Counted from the first letter of the stretch, positions 1-7,517 are shown. The stretch is 7,697 bases of DNA from Ahrensia sp. (GCA_024639025.1 JAHEJF010000017.1:5064-12760); one strand, 5' to 3'. The notes: generated by a model from the sequence alone, not told the origin. Translations and numbers: made by a program.

Positions 1-614
1 CGATGATTTACTCGGTGATGGTGGAGGATTCCACGCCCGACATGATCAAGACACTGGTCGGTAAAGATGGCAAACTGAACCAAGATGTGGAGATCCCGTT
101 GCCCGTGGGCGGCCTTCTCAATCCGACGCTTGCTCGCAAGTTTGATCAGTTTATCGAGGCCAATTCGGCCTATTCATTGTCGCCTACGACCATCGCGTCG
201 AACATGGACCAGGAATTTGACGCGCTGCACCCCAAGCAATTGCGCAGGATCATTCTCGGGCCGTTCTACTCTGCCGGGATTACCGAGAATAACGCTACGG
301 TCAACAAAGTGCTGGAAAGCGTTGGCAATCCAAAAAATGCCTGGCTGCTGACCTGGACTATCCAGGATGTCTATTCAAAGTCGGAACGGCCGGCCAAAAA
401 AGGGCTTTGGTCTTCCGAGCCGGCGCGCGAAGAGTTTCACATTGATACCGATAATCTGGAAGCTGCGCGCATGGGTGTGTCGGCGTTTGAACATCACGCG
501 CTGGTGCCTCATGAAGCCTACCAGGCGCTGTATGCGGCCGGGGAAATCGATAAGGTTTTTGCCGGTTACAAGACCCATATCATCTCGCGCGGGCAGGTGA
601 TTAGCGATGTTTAG
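1..614 (+). CDS. Unrecognised protein, C-terminal part (5' end cut by window edge), first gene of AAA+/DUF2333 operon
   Basis: I do not recognise this protein. The frame is open from the left edge (first complete codon at base 3, an ATG) to a TAG at 612-614, giving at least 203 residues. That ATG has no visible upstream ribosome-binding site because the window begins there, so it may be an internal methionine and the gene probably starts outside. The visible part is soluble in character: mixed charged and hydrophobic, no signal peptide, no membrane segment, no cysteine. A Pro-Gly-rich turn lies near residues 32-40 and a Trp-rich strand (AWLLTWTIQDVY) near 113-124. The stop codon overlaps the ribosome-binding site of the following ATPase gene, which implies translational coupling and points to a partner or substrate-recognition role for that ATPase (inference). 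Being a real gene is fairly sure; function is unknown. Confidence 0.8.
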   Translation, partial: MIYSVMVEDSTPDMIKTLVGKDGKLNQDVEIPLPVGGLLNPTLARKFDQFIEANSAYSLSPTTIASNMDQEFDALHPKQLRRIILGPFYSAGITENNATVNKVLESVGNPKNAWLLTWTIQDVYSKSERPAKKGLWSSEPAREEFHIDTDNLEAARMGVSAFEHHALVPHEAYQALYAAGEIDKVFAGYKTHIISRGQVISDV

Positions 615-617
615 GAG
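613..617 (+). promoter_or_regulatory. Ribosome-binding site of the AAA+ ATPase gene, overlapping the upstream stop codon
   Basis: AGGAG lies 9 bases before the ATG at 627 and shares bases with the TAG stop (612-614) of the preceding gene. This is the strongest Shine-Dalgarno sequence among the four operon genes. It fixes the ATPase start and suggests that ribosomes finishing the first gene restart on the second. Confidence 0.75.
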
Positions 618-626
618 AGCGCACAA

Positions 627-2537
627 ATGGACGTAGGCCTGACACGGATCGACGAAAAGGACATCGTCAAGCATCGCGCAACAGCTCAGACGCTGGTCAA
701 GAAGTTTATTGTGCTGGAGCAATCAAGCGGCAAGTCCGACACCCAGTTGGCGGGCACACGCCGCCGAATGGTCTCGACGGTTTCCACTGCGGGCATGCGC
801 AAAACCCGAGAGGTCGAGCTTCTCAATGCGATCGCTGCTGTCCGATCCGATGATCCAATGCTGTCACCCAAGCAGCACGCGCTGGCTTTTCGCGCGCGGC
901 GCGGTATCGCCGTTGCGTTGGCAGTTGCAGATGTCTTTGCCCGGCAAACAGGCTTGGACAGCCAGATCCAGAAGAATGCTTCATCGCCGCTCGAAGGCGA
1001 GGCGGCGGAGCGGTTCAAGAGCCTCTTGGCAGCTTCTGCCTATGTTTCAGCGTTCACCCTGTCTGCCTATCTGCTGCAATTGCTGGAGAGCGACACCGAG
1101 CCGGGCGAGGACCTGGATGAGCCGAACTATATGTTTGATACGCCACAAGACGCGGTCAAATCGGTTATTGCGGGGCTGGTGCAAGCCGTTGATGGCGCGC
1201 CCGATGACACCGCATTGCTGCAACGAGCCAAGGCTTATGCACGCGTCACTATTGAAGGGTTGATTCAGCGCAAAAGCCGGTTTGTCAGTCTTGGAGCGTT
1301 TGAAGACAATCATATTCACATCGAGCAGGATGATTTCACGCTTGACGGGTTTGATGTGGCGCCGGGTGCAAAACGCAAACCATTGACGATGCAGTTCAAG
1401 CAGCCCGATGAGATCATTGGCAACCACATCGCCAAGTATCAGGCCATGAAACTGGCAAAGATGCTGGTCTGCTATGATTTTGAAAAACAGCTCAATCCGT
1501 TTGTTGATCTGGGTGGATTTGTTTTCACCTTTATCGGTGATGGTGCACCGGGCACCGGCAAGACCATCCTGATCCAGATGATCGCCGGGTTGATCAATGA
1601 TTACTGCCAGGTTGCCGGGTATCCGTTCCACTATGAGAATTTTGGCGTTGACCAGATCTCGTCCTACCAGGGCAAGTCGGGACAGAACTGCAAGGAATTC
1701 ATCAATAATGTGGTTTCACCCAAGGCAATCGGCTTTGGCACGGTGGATGACATTGACCAGGTTGCCGCCAAGCGTTCGGATGATCGTGCGTCGGCAGGTC
1801 AGCAGGAAGTAACCGCGGTTTTGATGGAAAGCTTTGCCGGGGCGTCGACGGTGGTGCGCGGCAATTGCTCGTTCGGCATGTTTTCGAACTATCCGGAGAA
1901 TGTCGATGATGCTCTGCGTCAACGCGCCGGCGCCAGGTGGTTGGTCGATGGTCCGCAAACGCAGGATGATTACATCGACATTTTCGCGCTGTTGGCCGGC
2001 AAGAACCACAAGATTCCGCTGGGTGACCATGATCTCTTTGAGGCGCAGGAGATCAAGAAAGCGGTCAGTACAGCCTATGCAAAGCATTCGAAACCTGCCG
2101 AGCAGGGACTGCTCAATATCTTCGACCGATTCATCGACAAGCATGGCCAACCCAAATCGATGGCTGATGTGGGCACTTATCTGCACATGATCAAGGAAGT
2201 CGAGCCACGCTTTACCGGCCGGGCGATCAAGAATGTCACCGACGCGATCAAGATGCGCGCCATGGACATTGATCTGCCCGATGAATGGTTCGAGAAGCCG
2301 GAAACCTTCATGCACAAGGATTATGACGGCAAGCGCTCTATGATCGCCGAACTGCGCCAGCCGTTCACGATGGAGATGGTGATGCAGGAGATCAATCGCT
2401 ACGCCGACTCCGAGTTTCGCTATACTGACAAAAGCGACGATGCTGCCGTGCAAGAGATCATCCGCCGCGAGCGCCAGCGGGAAAAGGCGATTGACGAGAT
2501 CGAGGATATGAAACAGCGCGGAGCTTGGGACGCATAG
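627..2537 (+). CDS. AAA+ ATPase, classical AAA clade, unknown substrate
   Basis: Predicted ATP-driven protein-remodelling enzyme of 636 residues, probably acting as a ring-shaped oligomer. Residues 1-290 form a long helical N-terminal part that I cannot place; 93-105 and 134-154 are hydrophobic but short, so I do not call membrane spans. The AAA core follows. Walker A is GAPGTGKT at 306-313. Walker B ends in VDDID at 373-377, followed by QVAAKR, matching the DEIDxxxxKR pattern of classical AAA proteins but with Asp375 where the catalytic Glu is usual. Sensor 1 is around FSN (419-421). The second region of homology is DDALRQRAGAR (427-437) with candidate arginine fingers Arg433 and Arg437. A sensor-2-like motif, TGRAIKN, is at 530-536. 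A charged helix (605-632) ends the protein. The start is set by AGGAG 9 bases upstream. The stop directly abuts the next ATG. The ATPase assignment is strong; the substrate is unknown. Confidence 0.92.
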   Translation: MDVGLTRIDEKDIVKHRATAQTLVKKFIVLEQSSGKSDTQLAGTRRRMVSTVSTAGMRKTREVELLNAIAAVRSDDPMLSPKQHALAFRARRGIAVALAVADVFARQTGLDSQIQKNASSPLEGEAAERFKSLLAASAYVSAFTLSAYLLQLLESDTEPGEDLDEPNYMFDTPQDAVKSVIAGLVQAVDGAPDDTALLQRAKAYARVTIEGLIQRKSRFVSLGAFEDNHIHIEQDDFTLDGFDVAPGAKRKPLTMQFKQPDEIIGNHIAKYQAMKLAKMLVCYDFEKQLNPFVDLGGFVFTFIGDGAPGTGKTILIQMIAGLINDYCQVAGYPFHYENFGVDQISSYQGKSGQNCKEFINNVVSPKAIGFGTVDDIDQVAAKRSDDRASAGQQEVTAVLMESFAGASTVVRGNCSFGMFSNYPENVDDALRQRAGARWLVDGPQTQDDYIDIFALLAGKNHKIPLGDHDLFEAQEIKKAVSTAYAKHSKPAEQGLLNIFDRFIDKHGQPKSMADVGTYLHMIKEVEPRFTGRAIKNVTDAIKMRAMDIDLPDEWFEKPETFMHKDYDGKRSMIAELRQPFTMEMVMQEINRYADSEFRYTDKSDDAAVQEIIRRERQREKAIDEIEDMKQRGAWDA

Positions 2538-3821
2538 ATGAAACGCCTGTATGACAATGATCTGATTTATGGCCGGTTGTTGACCGTTGATCAGCCGCAT
2601 CTGATCGAGCGTTACAACAAGGCGCTCAAGGCGTTTGGCATCAAGCAGACCAAGCTCACCGAATTCAACATCGACAAGACCGGGTTTTCGCCGCAGGTCG
2701 CAGAGGAGCTGGGTGATTATGATTATTTGGATCCCAACGGGATCAACCGGCGCTTCATCATCCTGACGCCGGCGCAGGTATCATTGCCGGTCGTGCACAC
2801 AAAATTTTCGAACACTGAAGCGCTGATGTATGAGTTCTACACCGACAACATGCGGGTGATTAATGCGCTGACGATCAAGGATGTCATTTACGGAGAAATC
2901 GAGGACAACGTCTCGAAAGTTGAAGACATGGAAGACCTGTTGTCGATCCAGCAAGTTGAATTTCGCGTGCTTTCTGCCGATGACGTGATTGGCAAGGCCA
3001 ATGAATTGCGCGCCTTGACTGACAGGCTGAAGGAAGAACCTGATGCCTGGCGCGATGACGCCATGCTCGAACGCATGGTGGCTTTGTCAAAGACAGTCGG
3101 GGACATTCGCGAGAACCAGATGGTGCCCGAACATGTGGTCTTCCGTCACAACGCCTATTGGACAAGCCATTTCGAGGGCGCTTATGTGTTTGTCGACGAG
3201 CGCATGACGACGGTGATCAGCGATCCAAAAGCGCCGGGGTTCAGACGATCGCGACCGTGGCAGGTCAGCTATTTGTCGATTGATGATTATGACAAGGTCT
3301 TTCGCTTTCTGGCGTCCAGCAAGAGGATCGACCTGCCTCGCGCATCATGGATGGAGCAGTCGGGTTTTCTTGATCACCGTGCGCAGATGGTCATCCATTC
3401 GATGATCCGCGCCCAGGATCCCGAGGTCGATCTGGGCAAGGTGGATGCTGTGTGGCTGCAAACCTGGCTTCATAAAAACGCCAGTTTGGTCAATCGGGAC
3501 GGGCGCTATCCCTTCCTGAACTCGGTCAAGCGCGAGATCGCGCAGAACGGTCGACTGGACATCAATGAAGTGCCGGAGGAATATCGCTTCCTGCTGGTGC
3601 GGGCCAAGACTGAGCACGAAGATGCCTGGCTGACGAACCGTTTGATCTGCGAATTCAACCGGGAAGACTTTGTTTCCCGATATGTTTTTAACAAGCAGGC
3701 ATTTTATGATGACTATCAGGATTTTGATGAGCGGTTCCGCACCCATGTTGTGCAGACGCTCAAAGATACCTATCTGATTAACAAGGCAGCAATGCGCGAA
3801 CGCCTCTACGGGCTTTCATGA
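2538..3821 (+). CDS. Unrecognised 427-aa soluble protein encoded between AAA+ ATPase and DUF2333 genes
   Basis: I do not recognise this family with certainty. The protein is rich in Asp, Glu, Arg and aromatic residues. It has no signal peptide and no membrane segment, so it is likely cytosolic. Residues 1-120 look alpha/beta with a run of hydrophobic strands (RRFIILTPAQ, 71-80). Residues 145-190 look helical and highly charged and could form a short coiled coil. The C-terminal third is helical and carries a single cysteine (Cys371) and a cluster of Tyr, Phe and Asp at 380-400. The ATG directly follows the ATPase stop (TAGATG, no spacer), so start and coupling are clear; GGGA at 2527-2530 may serve as a weak ribosome-binding site. 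The 0-bp junction strongly implies matched expression with the ATPase, and I infer an adaptor or partner protein. It could instead be an enzyme whose motif I do not see. Confidence 0.85.
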   Translation: MKRLYDNDLIYGRLLTVDQPHLIERYNKALKAFGIKQTKLTEFNIDKTGFSPQVAEELGDYDYLDPNGINRRFIILTPAQVSLPVVHTKFSNTEALMYEFYTDNMRVINALTIKDVIYGEIEDNVSKVEDMEDLLSIQQVEFRVLSADDVIGKANELRALTDRLKEEPDAWRDDAMLERMVALSKTVGDIRENQMVPEHVVFRHNAYWTSHFEGAYVFVDERMTTVISDPKAPGFRRSRPWQVSYLSIDDYDKVFRFLASSKRIDLPRASWMEQSGFLDHRAQMVIHSMIRAQDPEVDLGKVDAVWLQTWLHKNASLVNRDGRYPFLNSVKREIAQNGRLDINEVPEEYRFLLVRAKTEHEDAWLTNRLICEFNREDFVSRYVFNKQAFYDDYQDFDERFRTHVVQTLKDTYLINKAAMRERLYGLS

Positions 3822-3837
3822 CGGGACGGGGTAACAG

Positions 3838-4941
3838 ATGCTAGATCCAATTATCGCTTTTTTCACTCGCATGTTCGGATGGATCGGGCGTGGCATAGGT
3901 ACTTTGATCGCTTGGTTACTCTGGCCGTTTTTGGCATTTCGCACCTGGCTGCGTGGCAAAGGGTGGTTCATCAAGATACCCGTCTTTGCCATTATTGTGC
4001 TGATCATCTTGAGCTACGCCTATCTGTTCTACATCACGCAGTTCTGGTCGCGCGGTGATGCTGATTATGTTGCTTCCTACAATTTTGAAGAAACAACGAC
4101 CGGTGTCGGCGATGTCCTGCCGGACAATAGCTGCCAAAATTCAGCAATGGTTCAAATGACGGCCGATCTGATCGACTTCAATGTCAACCAGACTGCGTGG
4201 GTACCGTCCAATCCGCTGGCCAAGGCCGGGTTCATGTTTATCTGGGATTGGAAGGACACACCGTTTTTTGATAACAAGGCGGCTTTCCAGCTTGGCGTGA
4301 ACCAGGTCCTGCGGCGTACTTCCATTGAATTGGTTGACCGGTTGGGCCGCGTCCGTGGTACGTCATCAATCAACCAGAATTTGCAAGAAGCGCGGGAAGC
4401 GATCAATTATCGGGAAGATGCCTGGTTTTTCACCTTCAGTCCGCCATTCTTGCAACCATCAACACAGGCAAGGCTGCGCGATGGACGGGAGAGTCTGCTC
4501 AAGTTCAACGAGCAACTGAAAGCCTGTAGCGCCGATTTTGATGCGCGTGCAGACAATCTGCTGCAATTCTTTGATCGCGTCACGGGCGATATCGGTTCGA
4601 CGTCGGAAATATTGCAGCGACGGATGGAAGTTTCGAATTTTACCGGTTTTGACTCGCGCGCGGACGATCGCTTCTGGTTCACCTATGGTCAGCTTTATGC
4701 CTATTACGGCGTTCTGTCGGCTGCTCGCAGCGATTTCCGGGATGTTGTCACCCAACGACAGTTGGATTCAGTCTGGGATCGCATAGACAACCAATTGCGC
4801 GATGCACTCGATACCCAGCCGCCGTTCATTGCCAATGGCAGCAATTCCAGTCTGATCAAGTCGCATTTGGAGAGTATTGGCTTCGACCTGCTTCGGGTGC
4901 GCTCCAACCTGGTGGAAATGCGCGATATTCTCGATCGCTAA
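3838..4941 (+). CDS. DUF2333-type single-span inner-membrane protein
   Basis: The 367-residue protein has an amphipathic, Trp- and Phe-rich N-terminus (1-38) and a positively charged stretch. One clear membrane helix follows at about 46-67 (IPVFAIIVLIILSYAYLFYI), then a long non-membrane domain. By the positive-inside rule (RxxxLRGK before the helix) the large domain should lie in the periplasm. The segments WVPSNPLAKAGF (121-132), FFDNKAAFQLG (143-153), the acidic and Asn-rich middle, and SPPFLQPSTQARLRDGRESLLKF in pieces from 201 to 223 match my memory of DUF2333, found in Pseudomonas and rhizobial relatives; no biochemical function is known to me. Cys99 and Cys230 could pair in the periplasm. 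It starts 16 bases after the previous stop; GGGG at 3828-3831 is a weak ribosome-binding site. As the last operon gene and the only membrane protein, it may anchor the ATPase system to the inner membrane (inference). Confidence 0.85.
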   Translation: MLDPIIAFFTRMFGWIGRGIGTLIAWLLWPFLAFRTWLRGKGWFIKIPVFAIIVLIILSYAYLFYITQFWSRGDADYVASYNFEETTTGVGDVLPDNSCQNSAMVQMTADLIDFNVNQTAWVPSNPLAKAGFMFIWDWKDTPFFDNKAAFQLGVNQVLRRTSIELVDRLGRVRGTSSINQNLQEAREAINYREDAWFFTFSPPFLQPSTQARLRDGRESLLKFNEQLKACSADFDARADNLLQFFDRVTGDIGSTSEILQRRMEVSNFTGFDSRADDRFWFTYGQLYAYYGVLSAARSDFRDVVTQRQLDSVWDRIDNQLRDALDTQPPFIANGSNSSLIKSHLESIGFDLLRVRSNLVEMRDILDR

Positions 4942-4942
4942 T

Positions 4943-4967
4943 GCGTTTCAGTTTTAAACTGAAACGC
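4943..4967. repeat. Perfect palindrome just after the DUF2333 stop codon
   Basis: The arms GCGTTTCAGTTT (4943-4954) and AAACTGAAACGC (4956-4967) are exact reverse complements around a single T. In RNA this gives an 11-bp stem with a 3-base loop. It begins two bases after the operon's last stop codon, between convergent genes, so a transcription-end or RNA 3'-protecting role fits. No U-tract follows on either strand, so it is not a textbook intrinsic terminator. It could also be one copy of a dispersed palindromic element or a protein-binding site. Confidence 0.75.
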
Positions 4968-4970
4968 TGG

Positions 4971-5008
4971 CCCGGGTTTGGGCATTAAAAATATTGGCTA
5001 AATCCGGG
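4971..5008. other. Second potential stem-loop in the convergent intergenic region
   Basis: CCCGGGTTT (4971-4979) can pair with AAATCCGGG (5000-5008): nine pairs including one G-U, around a 20-base AT-rich loop. It starts three bases after the palindrome. On either strand it could contribute to termination for the two facing genes. The pairing is seen directly; the role is inferred. Confidence 0.4.
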
Positions 5009-5052
5009 TACCGCGATTCCATCAAAGGCTGACAGAGTCTAGGATCCTGGGC

Positions 5053-5610
5053 TTAGTTCTGAAGTAGACCTCTTTGCGCGGTTTGCATCTGCAGGTCTTC
5101 AAACCCATCGGCAAATTGGTTGGCGCCGGGCCAGACCCGGTCGAGGATGCGGCCCTCGCGGTCAGTGAAGCTGATATGAAGTGCTGCGTCTGGACTGCCT
5201 AGCGATTTGGCGAATTTGATGCCGTTTTCTGTGCTCAGGAGGCAGGCGCCGAAGATCGGACAATTTGTTGGATCGAAATTCCAAATGTCCTGGTTGTCTA
5301 CCCGTATTCTCCAATGCCCGGTGAATTTGGTTCCGCGCTCGAATTCAAATGAGAATTGCGGCCCGGTATCCTCAATCGTCACAAAGACAAAAAACGCACC
5401 GAACGGGTCCTGGGCATAGGCATCGACATATCTCAGATAGCACCGTTTGAAGGCCGGATCATCGGATCGTTCCTCACATGCGGTCGTCCATTCTCCATAG
5501 GTCTTGTAGTAAAGGTTCTTCCACTTCCAGTCATCTGCGGTGTTTTTTGCGTTCGCAACCGGGGCAGATGCGGCCAATATGAGCGCGAGATATGCGGCTT
5601 GCTTTTTCAT
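5053..5610 (-). CDS. Small exported protein with four cysteines, possibly IalB-like
   Basis: From the ATG at 5610 this is a 185-residue protein. It has a clear Sec signal peptide: basic MKK, a hydrophobic run AAYLALILAASAP, and a likely cleavage after ALA-like ANA at 19-21, so the mature protein is periplasmic or secreted. The frame stays open upstream to an ATG at 5757, but those 49 residues are polar and would bury the signal peptide, so I choose 5610 although no good ribosome-binding site precedes it. The mature part has four cysteines (45, 57, 117, 123) that could form two disulfides, and a start pattern YGEWTTAC...RCY. This resembles the GDWxxxC...C pattern of invasion-associated locus B proteins, and the length is also similar. 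I treat that as a suggestion only. It is convergent with the DUF2333 operon and divergent from fhs, so it is probably transcribed alone. Confidence 0.8.
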   Translation of the reverse strand: MKKQAAYLALILAASAPVANAKNTADDWKWKNLYYKTYGEWTTACEERSDDPAFKRCYLRYVDAYAQDPFGAFFVFVTIEDTGPQFSFEFERGTKFTGHWRIRVDNQDIWNFDPTNCPIFGACLLSTENGIKFAKSLGSPDAALHISFTDREGRILDRVWPGANQFADGFEDLQMQTAQRGLLQN

Positions 5611-5768
5611 AGGCTGATCAAAGCAGCTGGCACTGGGTGAAGATACAAACGATTGTTCAATTCTGGTCGCGGTTTCGTGATTTTGGTGCGGGCCAACCAA
5701 ACGCATTCCATAGGACCACTTTTGCGTGGTGTCGCTTTTCGCCCATTTTGCGGCCAATTCAAGATTGC

Positions 5769-5785
5769 CTAATGATCAAATTAGG
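5769..5785. promoter_or_regulatory. Inverted repeat upstream of fhs, possible operator
   Basis: CCTAAT and ATTAGG are exact reverse complements (5769-5774 and 5780-5785) separated by five bases. The repeat lies about 52 bases before the fhs ATG, overlapping the weak -10 candidate, which is where a repressor could act. It is short enough to be chance; no regulator family is claimed. Confidence 0.25.
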
Positions 5786-5826
5786 TGTCATTTCCTCCAA
5801 TCCGGTGAAAAATGCCGAACGGAAAT

Positions 5827-5830
5827 AGGG
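5827..5830 (+). promoter_or_regulatory. Ribosome-binding site of fhs
   Basis: AGGG within a purine-rich stretch lies 7 bases before the ATG at 5838. This spacing favours 5838 over the out-of-frame ATG at 5831, and the protein from 5838 begins and ends like the family. Confidence 0.6.
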
Positions 5831-5837
5831 ATGCACC

Positions 5838-7517
5838 ATGTCTGATCATAAAACCGATATTGAAATTGCACGTGAGGCCAACAAAAAACCGATCCAGGAG
5901 ATCGGTGCCAAGCTTGATATACCTTCTGAACATTTGCTGCCATACGGACATGACAAGGCGAAAATGTCGGCTGAATTCATCAGGTCTGTCCAGGGTAACG
6001 AGGACGGCAAGCTTGTGTTGGTGACTGCCATCAACCCAACGCCCGCTGGTGAAGGAAAGACAACAACCACCGTTGGCCTTGGTGACGGCCTCAGTCGCAT
6101 TGGCAAGAAGACTGCGATCTGTATCCGCGAAGCATCGCTGGGACCGAATTTCGGCATGAAGGGCGGTGCAGCAGGCGGTGGCCATGCGCAAATTGTGCCC
6201 ATGGAAGATATGAACCTGCATTTCACCGGCGATTTCCATGCCATCACATCGGCACATAATCTGCTGGCAGCGATGATCGACAATCACATTTATTGGGGCA
6301 ACAGCCTTGAGATTGATATTCGCCGGATTGCATGGAAACGGGTCGTGGATATGAACGATCGTGCCCTGCGCGAAATCACCTGTTCACTGGGCGGCGTTGC
6401 GAACGGTTTTCCGCGTGAGGGTGGCTTTGATATCACTGTTGCTTCGGAGGTCATGGCGATCCTGTGCCTTGCCAAGGACATTGCAGATCTCGAAAAGCGC
6501 CTGGGTGACATGATCGTTGCCTATCGCCGCGATAAGTCCCCGGTCTATTGCCGAGACCTGAAAGCCGATGGTGCGATGACCGTACTGCTCAAGGATGCCA
6601 TTCAGCCCAATCTGGTGCAGACGCTGGAAAACAATCCGGCATTTGTCCATGGCGGCCCGTTTGCCAATATTGCACATGGATGTAATTCCGTGGTGGCAAC
6701 CACAACCGCGCTCAAAATAGCCGATTACGTGGTGACAGAGGCCGGATTTGGTGCCGATCTGGGCGCAGAAAAATTCATGAACATCAAGTGTCGCAAGGCG
6801 GGGCTTGCTCCTGACGCCGTGGTTCTGGTGGCAACTGTGCGCGCCATGAAGATGAACGGTGGTGTTGCCAAGAACGATCTGGGTGAAGAGAACACCGAGG
6901 CGGTTGAAAACGGTTGTGCCAATCTTGGTCGACACATCAGCAATTTGAAGTCTTTTGGTGTGCCGGTTGTCGTTGCGATCAACCATTTTGTGACCGACAC
7001 CGAAGCTGAAGTTCAGGTGGTCAAGGATTTTGTGGCAACACAGGGTTCTGAAGCGATTCTTTGTAAGCACTGGGCTGAGGGTTCAGCCGGTACCGAAGAA
7101 CTGGCCAAAAAAGTCGTTCAGATGGCTGAAAGCGGCATGTCACACTTTGCTCCGCTCTATCCCGATGAAATGCCGCTGTTTCAGAAGATCGAGACCATCG
7201 CCAAACGCATTTACCATGCAGATGAAGTTCTGGCAGACAAGTCGATCCGGGATCAACTTAAAGCCTGGGAAGAGCAGGGCTATGGTGATCTGCCGATTTG
7301 TATGGCCAAGACCCAGTATTCGTTCTCAACCGATCCGAACCTGCGCGGCGCTCCTACGGGGCATTCAGTACCGATTCGGGAAGTGCGGTTGAGCGCTGGC
7401 GCCGGCTTTGTTGTGGTGGTCTGCGGACAGATCATGACAATGCCAGGTCTTCCGCGTGTGCCTTCTGCGGAAGTTATCCGCTTTGATGAGGAAGGTCTTA
7501 TACAGGGTCTTTTCTAA
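5838..7517 (+). CDS. fhs: Formate--tetrahydrofolate ligase (10-formyltetrahydrofolate synthetase)
   Basis: This cytosolic enzyme joins formate to tetrahydrofolate using ATP, giving 10-formyl-tetrahydrofolate plus ADP and phosphate, and feeds one-carbon units to purine, formyl-Met, serine and C1 pathways. The 559 residues equal the usual family length, so it is complete. The nucleotide-binding loop TPAGEGKTT is at 68-76. The first family signature is [11 protein letters not shown] at 106-116 (commonly ends in Tyr; His here). The second is [12 protein letters not shown] at 331-342. The conserved stretches [12 protein letters not shown] (121-132) and the C-terminal TMPGLPR (534-540) are also present. 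AGGG 7 bases upstream supports the start. The neighbours are not folate genes in this window: the upstream gene diverges and an AT-rich gap follows, so it is likely monocistronic. No frameshift or missing motif is seen. The identification is very secure. Confidence 0.98.
   Translation: MSDHKTDIEIAREANKKPIQEIGAKLDIPSEHLLPYGHDKAKMSAEFIRSVQGNEDGKLVLVTAINPTPAGEGKTTTTVGLGDGLSRIGKKTAICIREASLGPNFGMKGGAAGGGHAQIVPMEDMNLHFTGDFHAITSAHNLLAAMIDNHIYWGNSLEIDIRRIAWKRVVDMNDRALREITCSLGGVANGFPREGGFDITVASEVMAILCLAKDIADLEKRLGDMIVAYRRDKSPVYCRDLKADGAMTVLLKDAIQPNLVQTLENNPAFVHGGPFANIAHGCNSVVATTTALKIADYVVTEAGFGADLGAEKFMNIKCRKAGLAPDAVVLVATVRAMKMNGGVAKNDLGEENTEAVENGCANLGRHISNLKSFGVPVVVAINHFVTDTEAEVQVVKDFVATQGSEAILCKHWAEGSAGTEELAKKVVQMAESGMSHFAPLYPDEMPLFQKIETIAKRIYHADEVLADKSIRDQLKAWEEQGYGDLPICMAKTQYSFSTDPNLRGAPTGHSVPIREVRLSAGAGFVVVVCGQIMTMPGLPRVPSAEVIRFDEEGLIQGLF

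Larger units (their letters stand above)
5611..5837. promoter_or_regulatory. Divergent control region between the exported-protein gene and fhs
   Basis: This 227-bp gap lies between two genes pointing away from each other, so it must hold both promoters unless the genes are read from elsewhere. No strong -35/-10 pair stands out. The best weak candidate for fhs is TTGCGG (5748-5753) with AATGAT (5771-5776) at a 17-base spacing. Two short inverted repeats occur: ACCAC/GTGGT (5715-5719 and 5726-5730, 6-base spacer) and CCTAAT/ATTAGG (5769-5774 and 5780-5785). I see no recognisable folate or glycine riboswitch. Confidence 0.4.

Noticed and set aside
1047..1631. Minus-strand open frame of 194 codons opposite the ATPase N-terminal region
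   Set aside because: It mirrors the codon structure of the real gene and encodes nothing recognisable.
1716..2600. Long minus-strand open frame of 294 codons opposite the ATPase gene
   Set aside because: It lies wholly antisense to the AAA core and the next gene start, has no recognisable domain, and is rich in the His, Ile and Leu typical of reversed coding frames; the plus-strand protein carries all the AAA motifs.
5011..5040. Two GANTC sites (5015-5019 and 5035-5039) in the convergent gap, possible CcrM methylation sites
   Set aside because: Two five-base degenerate sites in about 110 bp is only a mild excess, and they are not near a promoter I can support.
5611..5757. Upstream extension of the exported-protein gene to the ATG at 5757
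   Set aside because: The added 49 residues are polar and would place the signal peptide internally; the start at 5610 gives a proper exported protein.
5772..5828. Eighteen-residue open frame just before fhs, ending at the fhs ribosome-binding site
   Set aside because: A leader peptide is conceivable because its stop overlaps the AGGG, but it has no ribosome-binding site, no codon run suggesting attenuation and no alternative hairpins.
5831..5833. Alternative ATG seven bases before the fhs start
   Set aside because: It is out of frame with fhs and too close to the AGGG to be used.
6384..7070. Minus-strand open frame of 228 codons opposite fhs
   Set aside because: It is antisense to the conserved fhs frame, with no family features and no plausible start context.
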